Positions 1 to 7,104 of a DNA stretch of 58,118 bases are shown here, piece by piece (the stretch's first letter is position 1; each line of letters starts with the position of its first letter). Origin of the DNA: Pseudomonadota bacterium (GTDB taxonomy: Bacteria; Pseudomonadota; Gammaproteobacteria; JAKAQQ01); NCBI GenBank assembly GCA_021839245.1, contig JAKCBQ010000008.1, positions 1-58,118 on the forward strand, in the 5' to 3' direction. The notes beneath the pieces were generated by a model. That model saw only the letters and a program-made list of their open reading frames with translations, was not told the DNA's origin and searched no databases. Position numbers and translations under genes: made by a program.

Positions 1-130
1 GCCGTTTTCGCGGAAATTCGTCAGAGCCGCGGAACGACAGGAGGGCAGGGTTCGATGTGGGGCACTGGCAGCCAGTCGTCATCCGGCCTTGGAGACATTT
101 GGTGACGGCCTCCATCTGGATACCTGGTGT

Positions 131-160
131 CATTTGTACTAACATAGAGTCAAATGTACA
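131..160 (+). promoter_or_regulatory. Putative operator of the TacAT-like pair
   Basis: Two related half-sites (TTTGTAC at 133-139 and AATGTAC at 153-159) sit about 20 bases apart, just ahead of the antitoxin start at 178. Ribbon-helix-helix antitoxins of this family usually repress their own promoter through short repeats. That this is the operator is inferred from position only; no convincing -35/-10 pair is visible. Confidence 0.3.
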
Positions 161-177
161 GCTTAAGGATGCCTGCC

Positions 178-462
178 ATGCCCGCCACCGCAACTACCCG
201 TTCGGCCCGCCTCGGACTGCGCGCGACCCCTGAGCAGGAAACCGTCCTGCGTCGCGCCGCCGAAGTCGCGCACAAATCACTGACCGATTTCATCCTTGAT
301 GCCGCTTGCCAGGCTGCCGAACAGACCCTGCTCGATCAGCGGTTGTTCATGGTCTCCGGAAACCAGTACCAGGCGCTTCTGGACATGCTGGATCGGCCGG
401 AATCTGACAATGCCGGCTTGGCAGAACTGTTCTCCCGGCGTCCGGTCTGGACCAAGAAGTGA
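178..462 (+). CDS. DUF1778 ribbon-helix-helix antitoxin (TacA-like)
   Basis: A 94-residue protein opening with a short strand (SARLGLRATPEQ) followed by two helices, the ribbon-helix-helix arrangement of DUF1778 antitoxins. The C-terminal half (VSGNQYQALLDMLDRP) matches the part of such proteins that wraps the partner toxin. It overlaps the acetyltransferase downstream by 4 bases (GTGA), the usual antitoxin-first order. ATG 178 is preferred over ATG 154 because it gives the usual family length, has AAGG about 10 bases upstream and leaves the putative operator outside the gene. Expected role: neutralise the toxin and repress the operon by binding DNA. Confidence 0.85.
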   Translation: MPATATTRSARLGLRATPEQETVLRRAAEVAHKSLTDFILDAACQAAEQTLLDQRLFMVSGNQYQALLDMLDRPESDNAGLAELFSRRPVWTKK

Positions 463-965
463 GTCTGTCGGAGCCGAAGCCGCTTGATGCGCATCACCGG
501 CTGGAAGAATTCGACTGCGGGAAACCGGCGCTCACCGAATGGCTGCTGCGCCACGCGCGCCAAGCACAGGGGAGCGGCTCGGCGAGAACCTTCATCGTTT
601 GCGACGGGGATCGGGTGGCTGGGTACTACAGCCTGACCGTCGGCCAGATCGACACGCTTGAGGCCCCCGAGCGAGTTCGTCGCGGGATGGGCCAGTATCC
701 GATCCCGCTGATCATCCTGGCGAGGCTGGCGGTTGCCCTCGACGACCAGAAACGCGGCCTGGGTTTCAGTCTCCTGCAGGATGCCATCCGGCGCGCCATT
801 GCCGTTGCCGGGCATGCCGGCATCCGAGCGCTGCTGACCCACCCCCTCGATGCCGAGGCGGAGACCTTTTACCGGCGCTTCGGCTTTGAACCAACACCGG
901 AGAACGAAGGACAACTGATTCTCTTGCTCAAAGATGCGCGGCGTCTCGCTGGGGCGCCGCGTTGA
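459..965 (+). CDS. GNAT acetyltransferase toxin (TacT-like)
   Basis: A 168-residue GNAT-fold protein. It has the family N-terminus (LDAHHRLEEFDCGKPALTEW), a central strand with RLAVALDDQKRGLGFSLLQDA, where the Q/R-x-x-G-x-G/A acetyl-CoA loop lies, and a C-terminal YRRFGFEP. Known TacT toxins acetylate the amino group of charged tRNAs and stop translation. GTG start 459 overlaps the antitoxin stop, implying coupled translation. Length and motifs look intact, so the pair could be active. An ordinary N-acetyltransferase is possible but less likely given the DUF1778 partner. Confidence 0.85.
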   Translation: MSLSEPKPLDAHHRLEEFDCGKPALTEWLLRHARQAQGSGSARTFIVCDGDRVAGYYSLTVGQIDTLEAPERVRRGMGQYPIPLIILARLAVALDDQKRGLGFSLLQDAIRRAIAVAGHAGIRALLTHPLDAEAETFYRRFGFEPTPENEGQLILLLKDARRLAGAPR

Positions 966-1034
966 ATCAAGCATCGCGCTTGGCTTCGCCGGCGGCCAGC
1001 GTTGTCATGAGGTCATCTGTCAGGAAAAATAAAG

Positions 1035-1190
1035 ATGCACTCCCCCGTGATGACCGAAAAGCACCGAGCCGATCGCCGGCAGATCAGCCTCAAGACCCTG
1101 CGACGCCGGCGGCTCAATAACGAGGGACCGACTTGGCACAAGCTGTTCCGCCATGTGCGTTACCACGAAGTGGTAACGCCGCCAGCGTGA
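1035..1190 (+). CDS. Small basic hypothetical protein
   Basis: A 51-residue open frame from ATG 1035, rich in Arg, His and Lys (for example TLRRRRLNNEGPTWHKLF). AGGA lies about 10 bases upstream. It is not recognised and sits between the TacAT pair and the convergent PIN gene. It could be a remnant of a larger mobile-element gene or a chance frame. Confidence 0.2.
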   Translation: MHSPVMTEKHRADRRQISLKTLRRRRLNNEGPTWHKLFRHVRYHEVVTPPA

Positions 1191-1196
1191 CGACAG

Positions 1197-1718
1197 TCAT
1201 GAGATGATCCCCATCTGAATCTTGGTCTTGATGCTCGACAGCCAGTCCTTGCGGTATTGCAGAGCGAGCGCATCGAGCTTGACCCGGCCAACGCCCGCCT
1301 TGCGGGCCAGATCCTCCAGCGACACTGTGCAGTCGAGCCAGCCGAGACCATGTGACGCCACCAACGCCGCCTTGTCGGCGGTGGTGACGACGATGACCGC
1401 CGATGGCAGAAGCTTGTTGGAGAACAGCCACGCGAGAAGGTGTTTTTCGCCGTCGTCGAGCGTGCCGCAAGAAGGATGGGCAAGCACCAGGGAGGCAAGC
1501 TCTTTGCGCGTCACCAGATGTTCGCCCGCGAGACCCTCCCTCAGGTCGGCGGGAGGAACCGTGACATGGCGAGGATCACCGGGGTTTCCGGTCAGCGTTT
1601 CCTCGACGCATTTCTCAACGGTCTCAATGGCGAAATGGCTGCTAATCGCAGTCCAGCAGCCGGTGCGGAAGGATTCGAGGATGACATTGGTATCAGCAAA
1701 GACTCGGTTTTTCGGCAT
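1197..1718 (-). CDS. PIN-domain protein paired with ImmA/IrrE peptidase
   Basis: A 173-residue protein starting KNRVFADTNVILESF: the D-T-N at the end of strand 1 is the first acidic site of PIN ribonucleases. Further acidic residues (VEKCVEE, LDDGEKHLL, TADKAAL) fit the Mg-binding set. The longer C-terminus ends in basic residues. It starts 12 bases after the stop of the XRE-ImmA gene on the same strand, so the two are probably one transcript. XRE-ImmA/PIN pairs are commonly annotated as putative toxin-antitoxin or phage-response modules. RNase activity is inferred from the fold. Confidence 0.7.
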   Translation of the reverse strand: MPKNRVFADTNVILESFRTGCWTAISSHFAIETVEKCVEETLTGNPGDPRHVTVPPADLREGLAGEHLVTRKELASLVLAHPSCGTLDDGEKHLLAWLFSNKLLPSAVIVVTTADKAALVASHGLGWLDCTVSLEDLARKAGVGRVKLDALALQYRKDWLSSIKTKIQMGIIS

Positions 1719-1730
1719 ACGGTCCGCACT

Positions 1731-2855
1731 TCAAAGCTCGAACGGTGCGGGAAAATCGTACTGAGCGAATAATTCGGTCAGATCGCCTAGTCCCAGACCC
1801 ATTGCCTTTGCGGCCTTGCGAGCCGATAGGCGCCCGTTTTCCAGTGCCTCATGCAGCATTTTCACGAAAGACATGGAGAAGCGTTTGGGTGGGCCCGACA
1901 CCGATGCTCGCTGTTTCTCCTGGGAGAGCACGCGACGGGTGTCGTCGTTGATGAGCTTGAGGTTGAACAGTCGCCATGCCAGCGCCACCGGCGCGACGCG
2001 CAGCAGCGCTGCGACTTCGCACAGGTGTGCGATGTCGTCTTGGCGATTGCCATCAATCAGTTTGTTCAGTGAGGCGCGTGGCATTAGCAGGGCAGCGGCG
2101 AAGTTGTTCGCCAGCTGCTCGATGCGTTTCACCTTGTTGCGCTCCTCGATGGAATTTGATTCCCGGTAGTCGGGCTTCATCGCATCCCAAGTCAAGGCGT
2201 GGAACAGCTCGTGCGCTAGGTCGTAGACGCGCCGCGCCTCGGTTTCATTGCGATTGATGAGGATGACACCCATCTCTTCGAGGTGGCAGGTCGCACCAGA
2301 AATGGATTTGCCGTCGTCGGTTTCCACCGTGTCGACGAACAGCACCGGAATGTCCAGTTCACGCTCGATCTTGTCGATCAACGACTCGGCAGGGATGACA
2401 CCAAGGTCGAGTTCGGCGACCAGACCCTCGGCGCGCTCCTGGGCATCCTCGAACGAGGACTGTGCCGATAGGCGCAGGGCGCGCTTGAGCACGCTGGTCC
2501 GACTGTCCTGCTGCTCACGCAGCCAGCGCAGCAGACCGATCCACTGACCGACCTTGAGCTCGAACCCGTCCAGACTGTCCTCCGGCACCTCGGGCGCTGC
2601 ACGCCACGAAAACTGCGCCTCGCCGGCGACGGCGAACGGGTCGATGAAAAACTCGATGTCGCGATCCAGCAGGTCGGAAAGCCTCAGCATCTCGTCCGGC
2701 TTGAGGGCGCGTTTACCGTTTTCGATGTCGGAAACCGTCTGGCGGTCATTGAAGCCGAGGGCTTGAGTGAGTTGATCCTGCGTCCAACCCTTGGCCTCGC
2801 GCGCCGCTTTGACGCGGGAGCCGATCAGCTTGTGCGAGATCTTCTTTTCGAGCAT
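1731..2855 (-). CDS. XRE-HTH / ImmA-IrrE zinc metallopeptidase fusion
   Basis: A 374-residue protein with an N-terminal Cro/C1 helix-turn-helix (about residues 8-62; RVKAAREAKGWTQDQLTQAL, TVSDIENGKR) and an ImmA/IrrE peptidase domain carrying the zinc motif HELFH at about 215-219. ImmA cleaves phage-type repressors and IrrE activates DNA-damage responses, so this fusion is probably a sensor that relieves repression of itself and of the downstream PIN gene. ATG 2855 is chosen because AGGAGG lies 8 bases upstream (complement of 2864-2869); the alternative GTG 2864 would overlap that site. Confidence 0.88.
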   Translation of the reverse strand: MLEKKISHKLIGSRVKAAREAKGWTQDQLTQALGFNDRQTVSDIENGKRALKPDEMLRLSDLLDRDIEFFIDPFAVAGEAQFSWRAAPEVPEDSLDGFELKVGQWIGLLRWLREQQDSRTSVLKRALRLSAQSSFEDAQERAEGLVAELDLGVIPAESLIDKIERELDIPVLFVDTVETDDGKSISGATCHLEEMGVILINRNETEARRVYDLAHELFHALTWDAMKPDYRESNSIEERNKVKRIEQLANNFAAALLMPRASLNKLIDGNRQDDIAHLCEVAALLRVAPVALAWRLFNLKLINDDTRRVLSQEKQRASVSGPPKRFSMSFVKMLHEALENGRLSARKAAKAMGLGLGDLTELFAQYDFPAPFEL

Positions 2856-2879
2856 GGCAGTCACCTCCTAAACCCGTAT

Positions 2880-2937
2880 TCTATTCTTGCTTAATTGAAA
2901 ACGCAAGATATTCTTACATAAAATTATTCGCAAGATC
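2880..2937 (-). promoter_or_regulatory. AT-rich promoter/operator with repeated TCTTGC/GCAAGA elements
   Basis: Directly upstream of the XRE-ImmA gene is an AT-rich stretch with three copies of one hexamer: TTCTTGC near 2884-2890, GCAAGAT near 2903-2909 and GCAAGAT near 2930-2936. The first two form an inverted pair. This is a plausible autoregulatory operator for the XRE domain. The base composition differs sharply from the surroundings, as expected for an acquired promoter. Confidence 0.45.
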
Positions 2938-3185
2938 GTCGAGAGCGCCTTCTGGCCATCAACGAAACCAAGGCGGCGGCGGTTCGCCGCATCTTCGAGG
3001 AAATGCTGACCATCGGCTCGCCGACCCAGACCGCCGCCAACCTGACGCTGGATGGCATCACGACCAAGGCGTGGACGACGCAAAATCGCCAGACGCGGTC
3101 GGGCACGCGCATCGACAAGAAGTAAGTGCACAAGCTGCGGCGCAACCGCGTCTACCTCGGGGACAAGAGGGCCGCAGAAAACTAG
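2931..3185 (+). pseudogene. Fragment of a large serine recombinase
   Basis: One frame reads like the middle of a resolvase/invertase-family large serine recombinase: LLAINETKAAAVRRIFEEML, then a Recombinase-domain stretch (TLDGITTKAWTTQ) and RIDKK, an in-frame TAA at about 3123, then VHKLRRNRVYLGDKR and a second stop at 3183. In intact members Lys-Lys is followed by an aromatic or leucine codon and the L-x-N-R-x-Y-x-G motif, so the TAA replaces a sense codon. The catalytic resolvase domain and the C-terminus are missing. It is a dead remnant marking a mobile-element boundary. Confidence 0.75.
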
Positions 3186-3788
3186 AGCGAAAAGCGGCGG
3201 AATGCACGCCCGGAATAGCGGCTTCGGAAGACGTGTGCTCAAGAGGCCAAGACGCGAGACCGCGCCAACACCGGCGTTTCGGGCAAAAATCCCAACCGGA
3301 TAAGGATCGGGATTTTCCATCATGGTGGACTTTCGAGGAATTGAAGTCTCGTTCGGAAAGATGCGGAAAGCTGCCGGTCCTTGCGGAATCCTGAGGGATC
3401 GAAAGCCTGCTTTCGACCCACTGCGGACCCCTGTACCGGAGAGGATGAAACAGCCGGTGTCCGAGGAGATCGGACGTTCGCGCCGGCGTGTCACGGCCAC
3501 GAGGTCGGCCAGTGCCAACTGCGGTCGGTCGTCGTATCGGCAGACCGGTTTCTTCGTCGACTGCTCCGGTCCAAGTCATGAGTGAAGACAAGGGCCGTCA
3601 AGTTTCGCCACTACGCCTGTGCATGATCGAAGAGATGGCGTCGCGCATAACTCCGATCAAGAACACGAGTACTCGCCTCGCCCAGCTCCTGCTGAGCGTT
3701 GCAATCCTGGGCGAGATCGGCGGTGCGATCGGCTTGCGGTTCGGGGATGGGTTCGCGCCGGCGACGCCGACCATCGCTGCCCGCAACA
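3186..3788. other. Intergenic region with no recognisable gene
   Basis: About 600 bases between the recombinase fragment and the SHOCT gene. Several overlapping open frames exist on both strands, but none shows a domain, a credible ribosome-binding site or a recognised pattern. It may be decayed mobile-element DNA. Confidence 0.4.
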
Positions 3789-4022
3789 CTATCGCCCCAG
3801 CGTTCGCCTCATCTCCTCGTACTGCTCCTTGGTAATTTCGCCGCTGGCATAGCGGCGATCGAGAATCTCACGCGGCGATTCGCGCCGCTCGTCGTGCCGG
3901 CTGCTGCGCCAGAACCGCCCCGACCCCCCGCCGAACAGGAACAAGATCATCACGATCAGGAACAGCATCGGGAAAATCCACATGAACCCGAATCCGTGCC
4001 ACCACCAGTAAGATCGATCCAT
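3789..4022 (-). CDS. Small membrane protein with SHOCT domain
   Basis: A 77-residue protein. The N-terminus is aromatic and hydrophobic (WIFPMLFLIVMILFLFGGG, one membrane span at about residues 14-33). The C-terminus is a SHOCT domain (ILDRRYASGEITKEQYEEMR, about 53-72). SHOCT domains are short oligomerisation modules common on small membrane proteins in metal-stress and accessory clusters. It lies downstream of, and in the same direction as, the ArsR-type regulator with a 97-base gap, so it may share its transcript. Specific function unknown. Confidence 0.75.
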   Translation of the reverse strand: MDRSYWWWHGFGFMWIFPMLFLIVMILFLFGGGSGRFWRSSRHDERRESPREILDRRYASGEITKEQYEEMRRTLGR

Positions 4023-4119
4023 TTTCGACTCCTTTGCGCAACGTCCTTGCTCCCCCGTTCCGGTGTGGCCGCTTCAGGATACCGAGCGGAAGATCATCCA
4101 CGATGTTCCAGGCGGGCTG

Positions 4120-4527
4120 TCAGCGTGCCGGGGAGGCGGCGATCCGAACCCGCCGGGTGGATCCGCGCCTGGGCGGCGCCGCCTGTGGCTTTGATCTGGA
4201 CGCCTTGGATGCGACTCCCGCTCCTTCGGGAGCGCTCCTTGCCGGCACCCAGTCGCCGAGGCGCGCGAGAACGTTCAACAATTCAGGATCGGGCAGACAG
4301 TAGAAGACAAACGGGCCCCGCTTCTCGGCCCGCACGAGCCCAGCCTCGCGCAGCGCCCTCAGGTGAAATGACACGTTGGTCTGCGTGAGGCCGGTAGCCT
4401 CGATGATGTCGGTCACCGGACGACACGCGAGCCCGAGATTCAGCAGGATGCGCAGCCGGTTTGGCTCGGACAGCAGTTTCAGGATTTCCGCCAGCTCCTT
4501 GACAGCGGCGTCTTGTCGTCGGATCAT
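4120..4527 (-). CDS. ArsR/SmtB-family winged-helix repressor
   Basis: A 135-residue regulator with the ArsR HTH: LLSEPNRLRILLNL, then TGLTQTNVSFHLRALREAGL as recognition helix and turn, and VRAEKRGPFVFYCL as the wing. CRPVTDI in the first helical part gives one Cys; no classical ELCVCDL motif is present, so any metal site differs from ArsR of E. coli. ATG 4527 begins MIRRQDAAVKELAEILK, the usual N-terminus; upstream codons would read into the divergent promoter. It is divergent from the methyltransferase/Met-rich cluster, which it probably controls. Confidence 0.85.
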   Translation of the reverse strand: MIRRQDAAVKELAEILKLLSEPNRLRILLNLGLACRPVTDIIEATGLTQTNVSFHLRALREAGLVRAEKRGPFVFYCLPDPELLNVLARLGDWVPARSAPEGAGVASKASRSKPQAAPPRRGSTRRVRIAASPAR

Positions 4528-4607
4528 GTGAGTTGTTGCGCATATGGGTCGTCGCTCATGTGATATGGTCGGGGATGGCGATGCCGATGTCAAGAGGGAA
4601 TCAGGAA
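4528..4607. promoter_or_regulatory. Divergent promoter region between arsR-type gene and methyltransferase
   Basis: This 80-base gap separates oppositely oriented genes. It contains repeated CATATG/ATATGG-like words (around 4541-4547 and 4562-4568) about 20 bases apart, which could be repressor half-sites. ArsR-family proteins typically bind imperfect AT-containing dyads overlapping such promoters. The assignment is positional. Confidence 0.35.
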
Positions 4608-5210
4608 ATGGCGACAGTCCAGGGCGCGCTCTTCCCGGCGACGGGCATGCCGGACCGGGACTGGTGGCACGCGCTTTGGCCCGATCCGGTCGGGGTGCTG
4701 GAGGCGCTCGGGATGCGGGCCGGGATGGTCGTGGTGGACCTGTGCTGCGGCGATGGTTACTTCACCGCGCCGCTCGCCCGCCTAGTCGGTCCCGGAGAGG
4801 TGATCGCGGTCGATCTGGAGGCGTCGACGCTGGAGCAGGCTCGGGCGGCCTGCCGCGACTGTGCCAACTGCACTTTCCTGCAGGCCGATGCCCGTGAGCT
4901 GACGGCCTTGGTGCGGCAGCCGGTGGACTACGTTCTCATTGCCAACACCTTCCACGGCGTTCCGGAACAGACCGCCCTGGCGCGAAGCACGTTTGCAGTT
5001 CTGCGGCGCGGCGGGCGCTTTGCGGTGGTCAACTGGCACGCGCTGCCGCGGGAGTGCACCACCGTGCTGGGGCAGGCGCGGGGGCCGGCCACCGCGATGC
5101 GCATGTCCCCGCAGTTTGTGACGCAAGTCGTCGAGCCGGCCGGGTTTGAGTTGGAGCGTCAGATCGAGCTTGCGCCTTACCACTACGGGGCGGTGTTCAG
5201 GAAACCGTAG
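4608..5210 (+). CDS. Class I SAM-dependent methyltransferase
   Basis: A 200-residue Rossmann methyltransferase. Motif I is VVDLCCGDGYFTAPLARL, followed by VIAVDLEAS (acidic end of strand 2), a QADAREL segment and the post-strand LRRGGRFAVVNWHALP. It is Cys-rich near the cofactor site (DLCCGDG, ACRDCANC), which could bind thiophilic metal(loid)s. ATG 4608 is chosen because GAGGG lies about 10 bases upstream. The substrate is unknown; its place beside an ArsR repressor and an ArsM-like enzyme suggests metal(loid) or thiol chemistry. Confidence 0.8.
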   Translation: MATVQGALFPATGMPDRDWWHALWPDPVGVLEALGMRAGMVVVDLCCGDGYFTAPLARLVGPGEVIAVDLEASTLEQARAACRDCANCTFLQADARELTALVRQPVDYVLIANTFHGVPEQTALARSTFAVLRRGGRFAVVNWHALPRECTTVLGQARGPATAMRMSPQFVTQVVEPAGFELERQIELAPYHYGAVFRKP

Positions 5211-5268
5211 GTCAACACGTGTGCGGCAACACGCGATTGTCGAGTCGCAATTGAAAATGGAGGCGAAC

Positions 5269-5763
5269 ATGCCCACGGAAGACAAACCCGAAAAGACGAC
5301 CCAGGAACGTGGCGGAGAACACGGCGGCGGTTTCGGCCCCGCGATGGGGGTGGAGATGATGAAGAAGATGATGGCCCAGATGGGTCAGGCTGGCGGCCCG
5401 ATGGCGATGATGCAAAAGAGGATGGAACAGATGGGCCAGGGCAAAGCCGGCGGCGAGGCCGCACCCCCGATGCAGAACATGATGGCGATGTGCATGGAGA
5501 TGTGCGCGGAAATGCTGGCCACGATGCAGCAGACCACCGCGATGGCGACTTTCGCCACGCCTGAACTGCGCGGCCTATTCTCAGGATGGCTGGACTCGCT
5601 GCAAGCGCAGGTGCTGGCGGCGATCACTGAGAAAGGCGAGATGCGACCCGCGCAGCTGGCACAGGCATTGAATATCAGCGAAGACGGCGCGCTCTATCTG
5701 CTCACGCAGATGGCGCGGCAGGGCAAGGTCGACATTCGGGTGCAGGTTCCCAAAACGCCATGA
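5269..5763 (+). CDS. Methionine-rich protein with C-terminal winged-helix-like domain
   Basis: A 164-residue protein. Residues about 25-95 are dominated by Met (VEMMKKMMAQMGQ, MAMMQKRMEQMGQ, MMAMCMEMCAEMLATMQQT) with two Cys, typical of segments that bind soft metals such as Cu(I) or Ag(I). The C-terminal part (LAQALNISEDGALYLLTQMA) resembles a small winged-helix domain. GGAGG 5 bases upstream fixes ATG 5269. Its stop overlaps the next ATG (ATGA 5760-5763), so it is co-translated with the ArsM-like frame. No family is recognised; metal sensing, storage or chaperoning is inference. Confidence 0.6.
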   Translation: MPTEDKPEKTTQERGGEHGGGFGPAMGVEMMKKMMAQMGQAGGPMAMMQKRMEQMGQGKAGGEAAPPMQNMMAMCMEMCAEMLATMQQTTAMATFATPELRGLFSGWLDSLQAQVLAAITEKGEMRPAQLAQALNISEDGALYLLTQMARQGKVDIRVQVPKTP

Positions 5764-6508
5764 GCGAGCTGCAAGATGGCTTGGCACGGGCGCCATCTGC
5801 GCGCAGATTCGGTCGCTCTACACCGAACTCGCCCTCCACCCCGACAAGGACTTCGGCTGGGGCAAGGGCAAGGAAAACGCCCGGCGGCTGGGCTATGACG
5901 CAGCGTGGCTCGACCGGCTGCCGGAGTCGGTGTGGGAGTCGGCTTGCGCGGTGGGCAACCCCTTCGGCCTGGGCCCGATTCGCGCCGGCGAGACCGTGCT
6001 CGACGTGGGTTGCGGCGCCGGTGCGGATGCGTGCATTGCGGCGCTGCTCGTGGGCAGCCAGGGGCGAGTCGTCGGTGTCGACGCCACCCCTGCCATGGTG
6101 GAGAAGGCGCGCTGGAGCGCGCAGCTCGCCGGCCTTGCGAATGTCGAGGTGCACCAGGTTGATATGGTCCGTCTGCCGCTGCCGGACGCGTGCATCGACG
6201 TGGTGATTTCCAACGCCGCCATCAACCTAGCGACCGACAAGACGAGCGTGTTTCAAGAAGCCTGCCGGGTGCTTCGCCCTGGAGGCCGGCTGCAGTTCGC
6301 GGACGTGGTGCGCGGCGAGGCGTGTTGCGCAACCACGCAGACCGGCGCCAAGACTTCGTGGGCGGACTGCGTCTCCGGCACCCTTCCCGCGGAACAAGTG
6401 GTAGCCATGCTGCACGACGCCGGATTCCGAGAGGCCGCGCTCGTTGGATACACGGACTACCAGACGTCACCAACGACGATTGGAGCGACATTCCGCGCGG
6501 TCAAGTAA
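5760..6508 (+). pseudogene. ArsM-like methyltransferase, frameshifted near its N-terminus
   Basis: The ATG at 5760 starts MSELQDGLARA, but homologous sequence then continues in another frame from about 5792: QIRSLYTELALHPDKDFGWG, GYDAAWLDRLPESVWES, motif I VLDVGCGAGADACIAALLVG and the late SWADCVSGTLPAEQ. This is the plan of ArsM-type arsenite methyltransferases, with Cys at GADAC and WADC in places where ArsM has functional Cys. One missing base between about 5780 and 5792 would explain the break. No ATG, GTG or TTG opens the second frame before GTG 5930. It is either a real inactivation, a recoding site or a sequence error. Confidence 0.7.
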
Positions 6509-6548
6509 ATTCGGCGAATCACTTCAGGTCGCGCGAAGGAATTGGGAA

Positions 6549-6968
6549 GTGTCCAATCTTAGTGGGAGTTCAGAGGGGGTTGTGCGGGGGGGGCCCAGTC
6601 GATGGCTGGCACCGGTGGGAACCGCGCTGGCGATGATCGCCTGCTATGGAGTCACCGCGACACTTGCCATTTTGTCCCTGGTCGGAATCAGCGTGACCCT
6701 ACCTTACCGGGCGCCCTATATCATTTTCTTCGCTGCGAGCGCTGCGATCGGCCTATTTTTCTCGTATAAGCAACATCGCAGTCGCTCGGTCGTTCTCGCG
6801 GCGTTGGCCGGCCTGACATTGATCGTCGTCAGCAAATTCCTGGCTCCCGGCCTCAAGCCCGTGTCGATCGGTATGGAGGCGACCGGCTTCCTTTGCATGA
6901 TCACGGGAAATATCCTCGCGTGGCGGGCGCGGAAGAGGAACGGTATGGCATGCGCGATCCAGCGCTGA
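6549..6968 (+). CDS. MerC/MerT-like four-helix membrane protein
   Basis: A 139-residue protein with four hydrophobic segments (ALAMIACYGVTATLAILSL; APYIIFFAASAAIGLFF; VVLAALAGLTLIVVSKF; ATGFLCMITGNILAW), the size and layout of small mercury-type inner-membrane transporters. The first segment has one Cys (IACYG) where MerC/MerT have a pair, so metal specificity is unclear. GTG 6549 is chosen because AAGGA lies 8 bases upstream. It follows the ArsM-like frame by 40 bases and probably ends the cluster transcript. Confidence 0.55.
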   Translation: MSNLSGSSEGVVRGGPSRWLAPVGTALAMIACYGVTATLAILSLVGISVTLPYRAPYIIFFAASAAIGLFFSYKQHRSRSVVLAALAGLTLIVVSKFLAPGLKPVSIGMEATGFLCMITGNILAWRARKRNGMACAIQR

Positions 6969-7104
6969 ATCCTGTTTAAACACTCCCGGACGCCCGACCC
7001 GAGCATGCCGAAGCGGAACGGCGCGTTGCGACGAACAGCCAGCGGAGTTTGCGGGGCTGCTACAACGTGGAGAGTCCTTGCTCACTTGAACCGACTCCTC
7101 CGGC

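Noticed and set aside
2868-3518. A 216-codon minus-strand frame over the recombinase remnant
   Set aside because: The plus-strand recombinase pattern explains this DNA better, and the frame has no recognised features.
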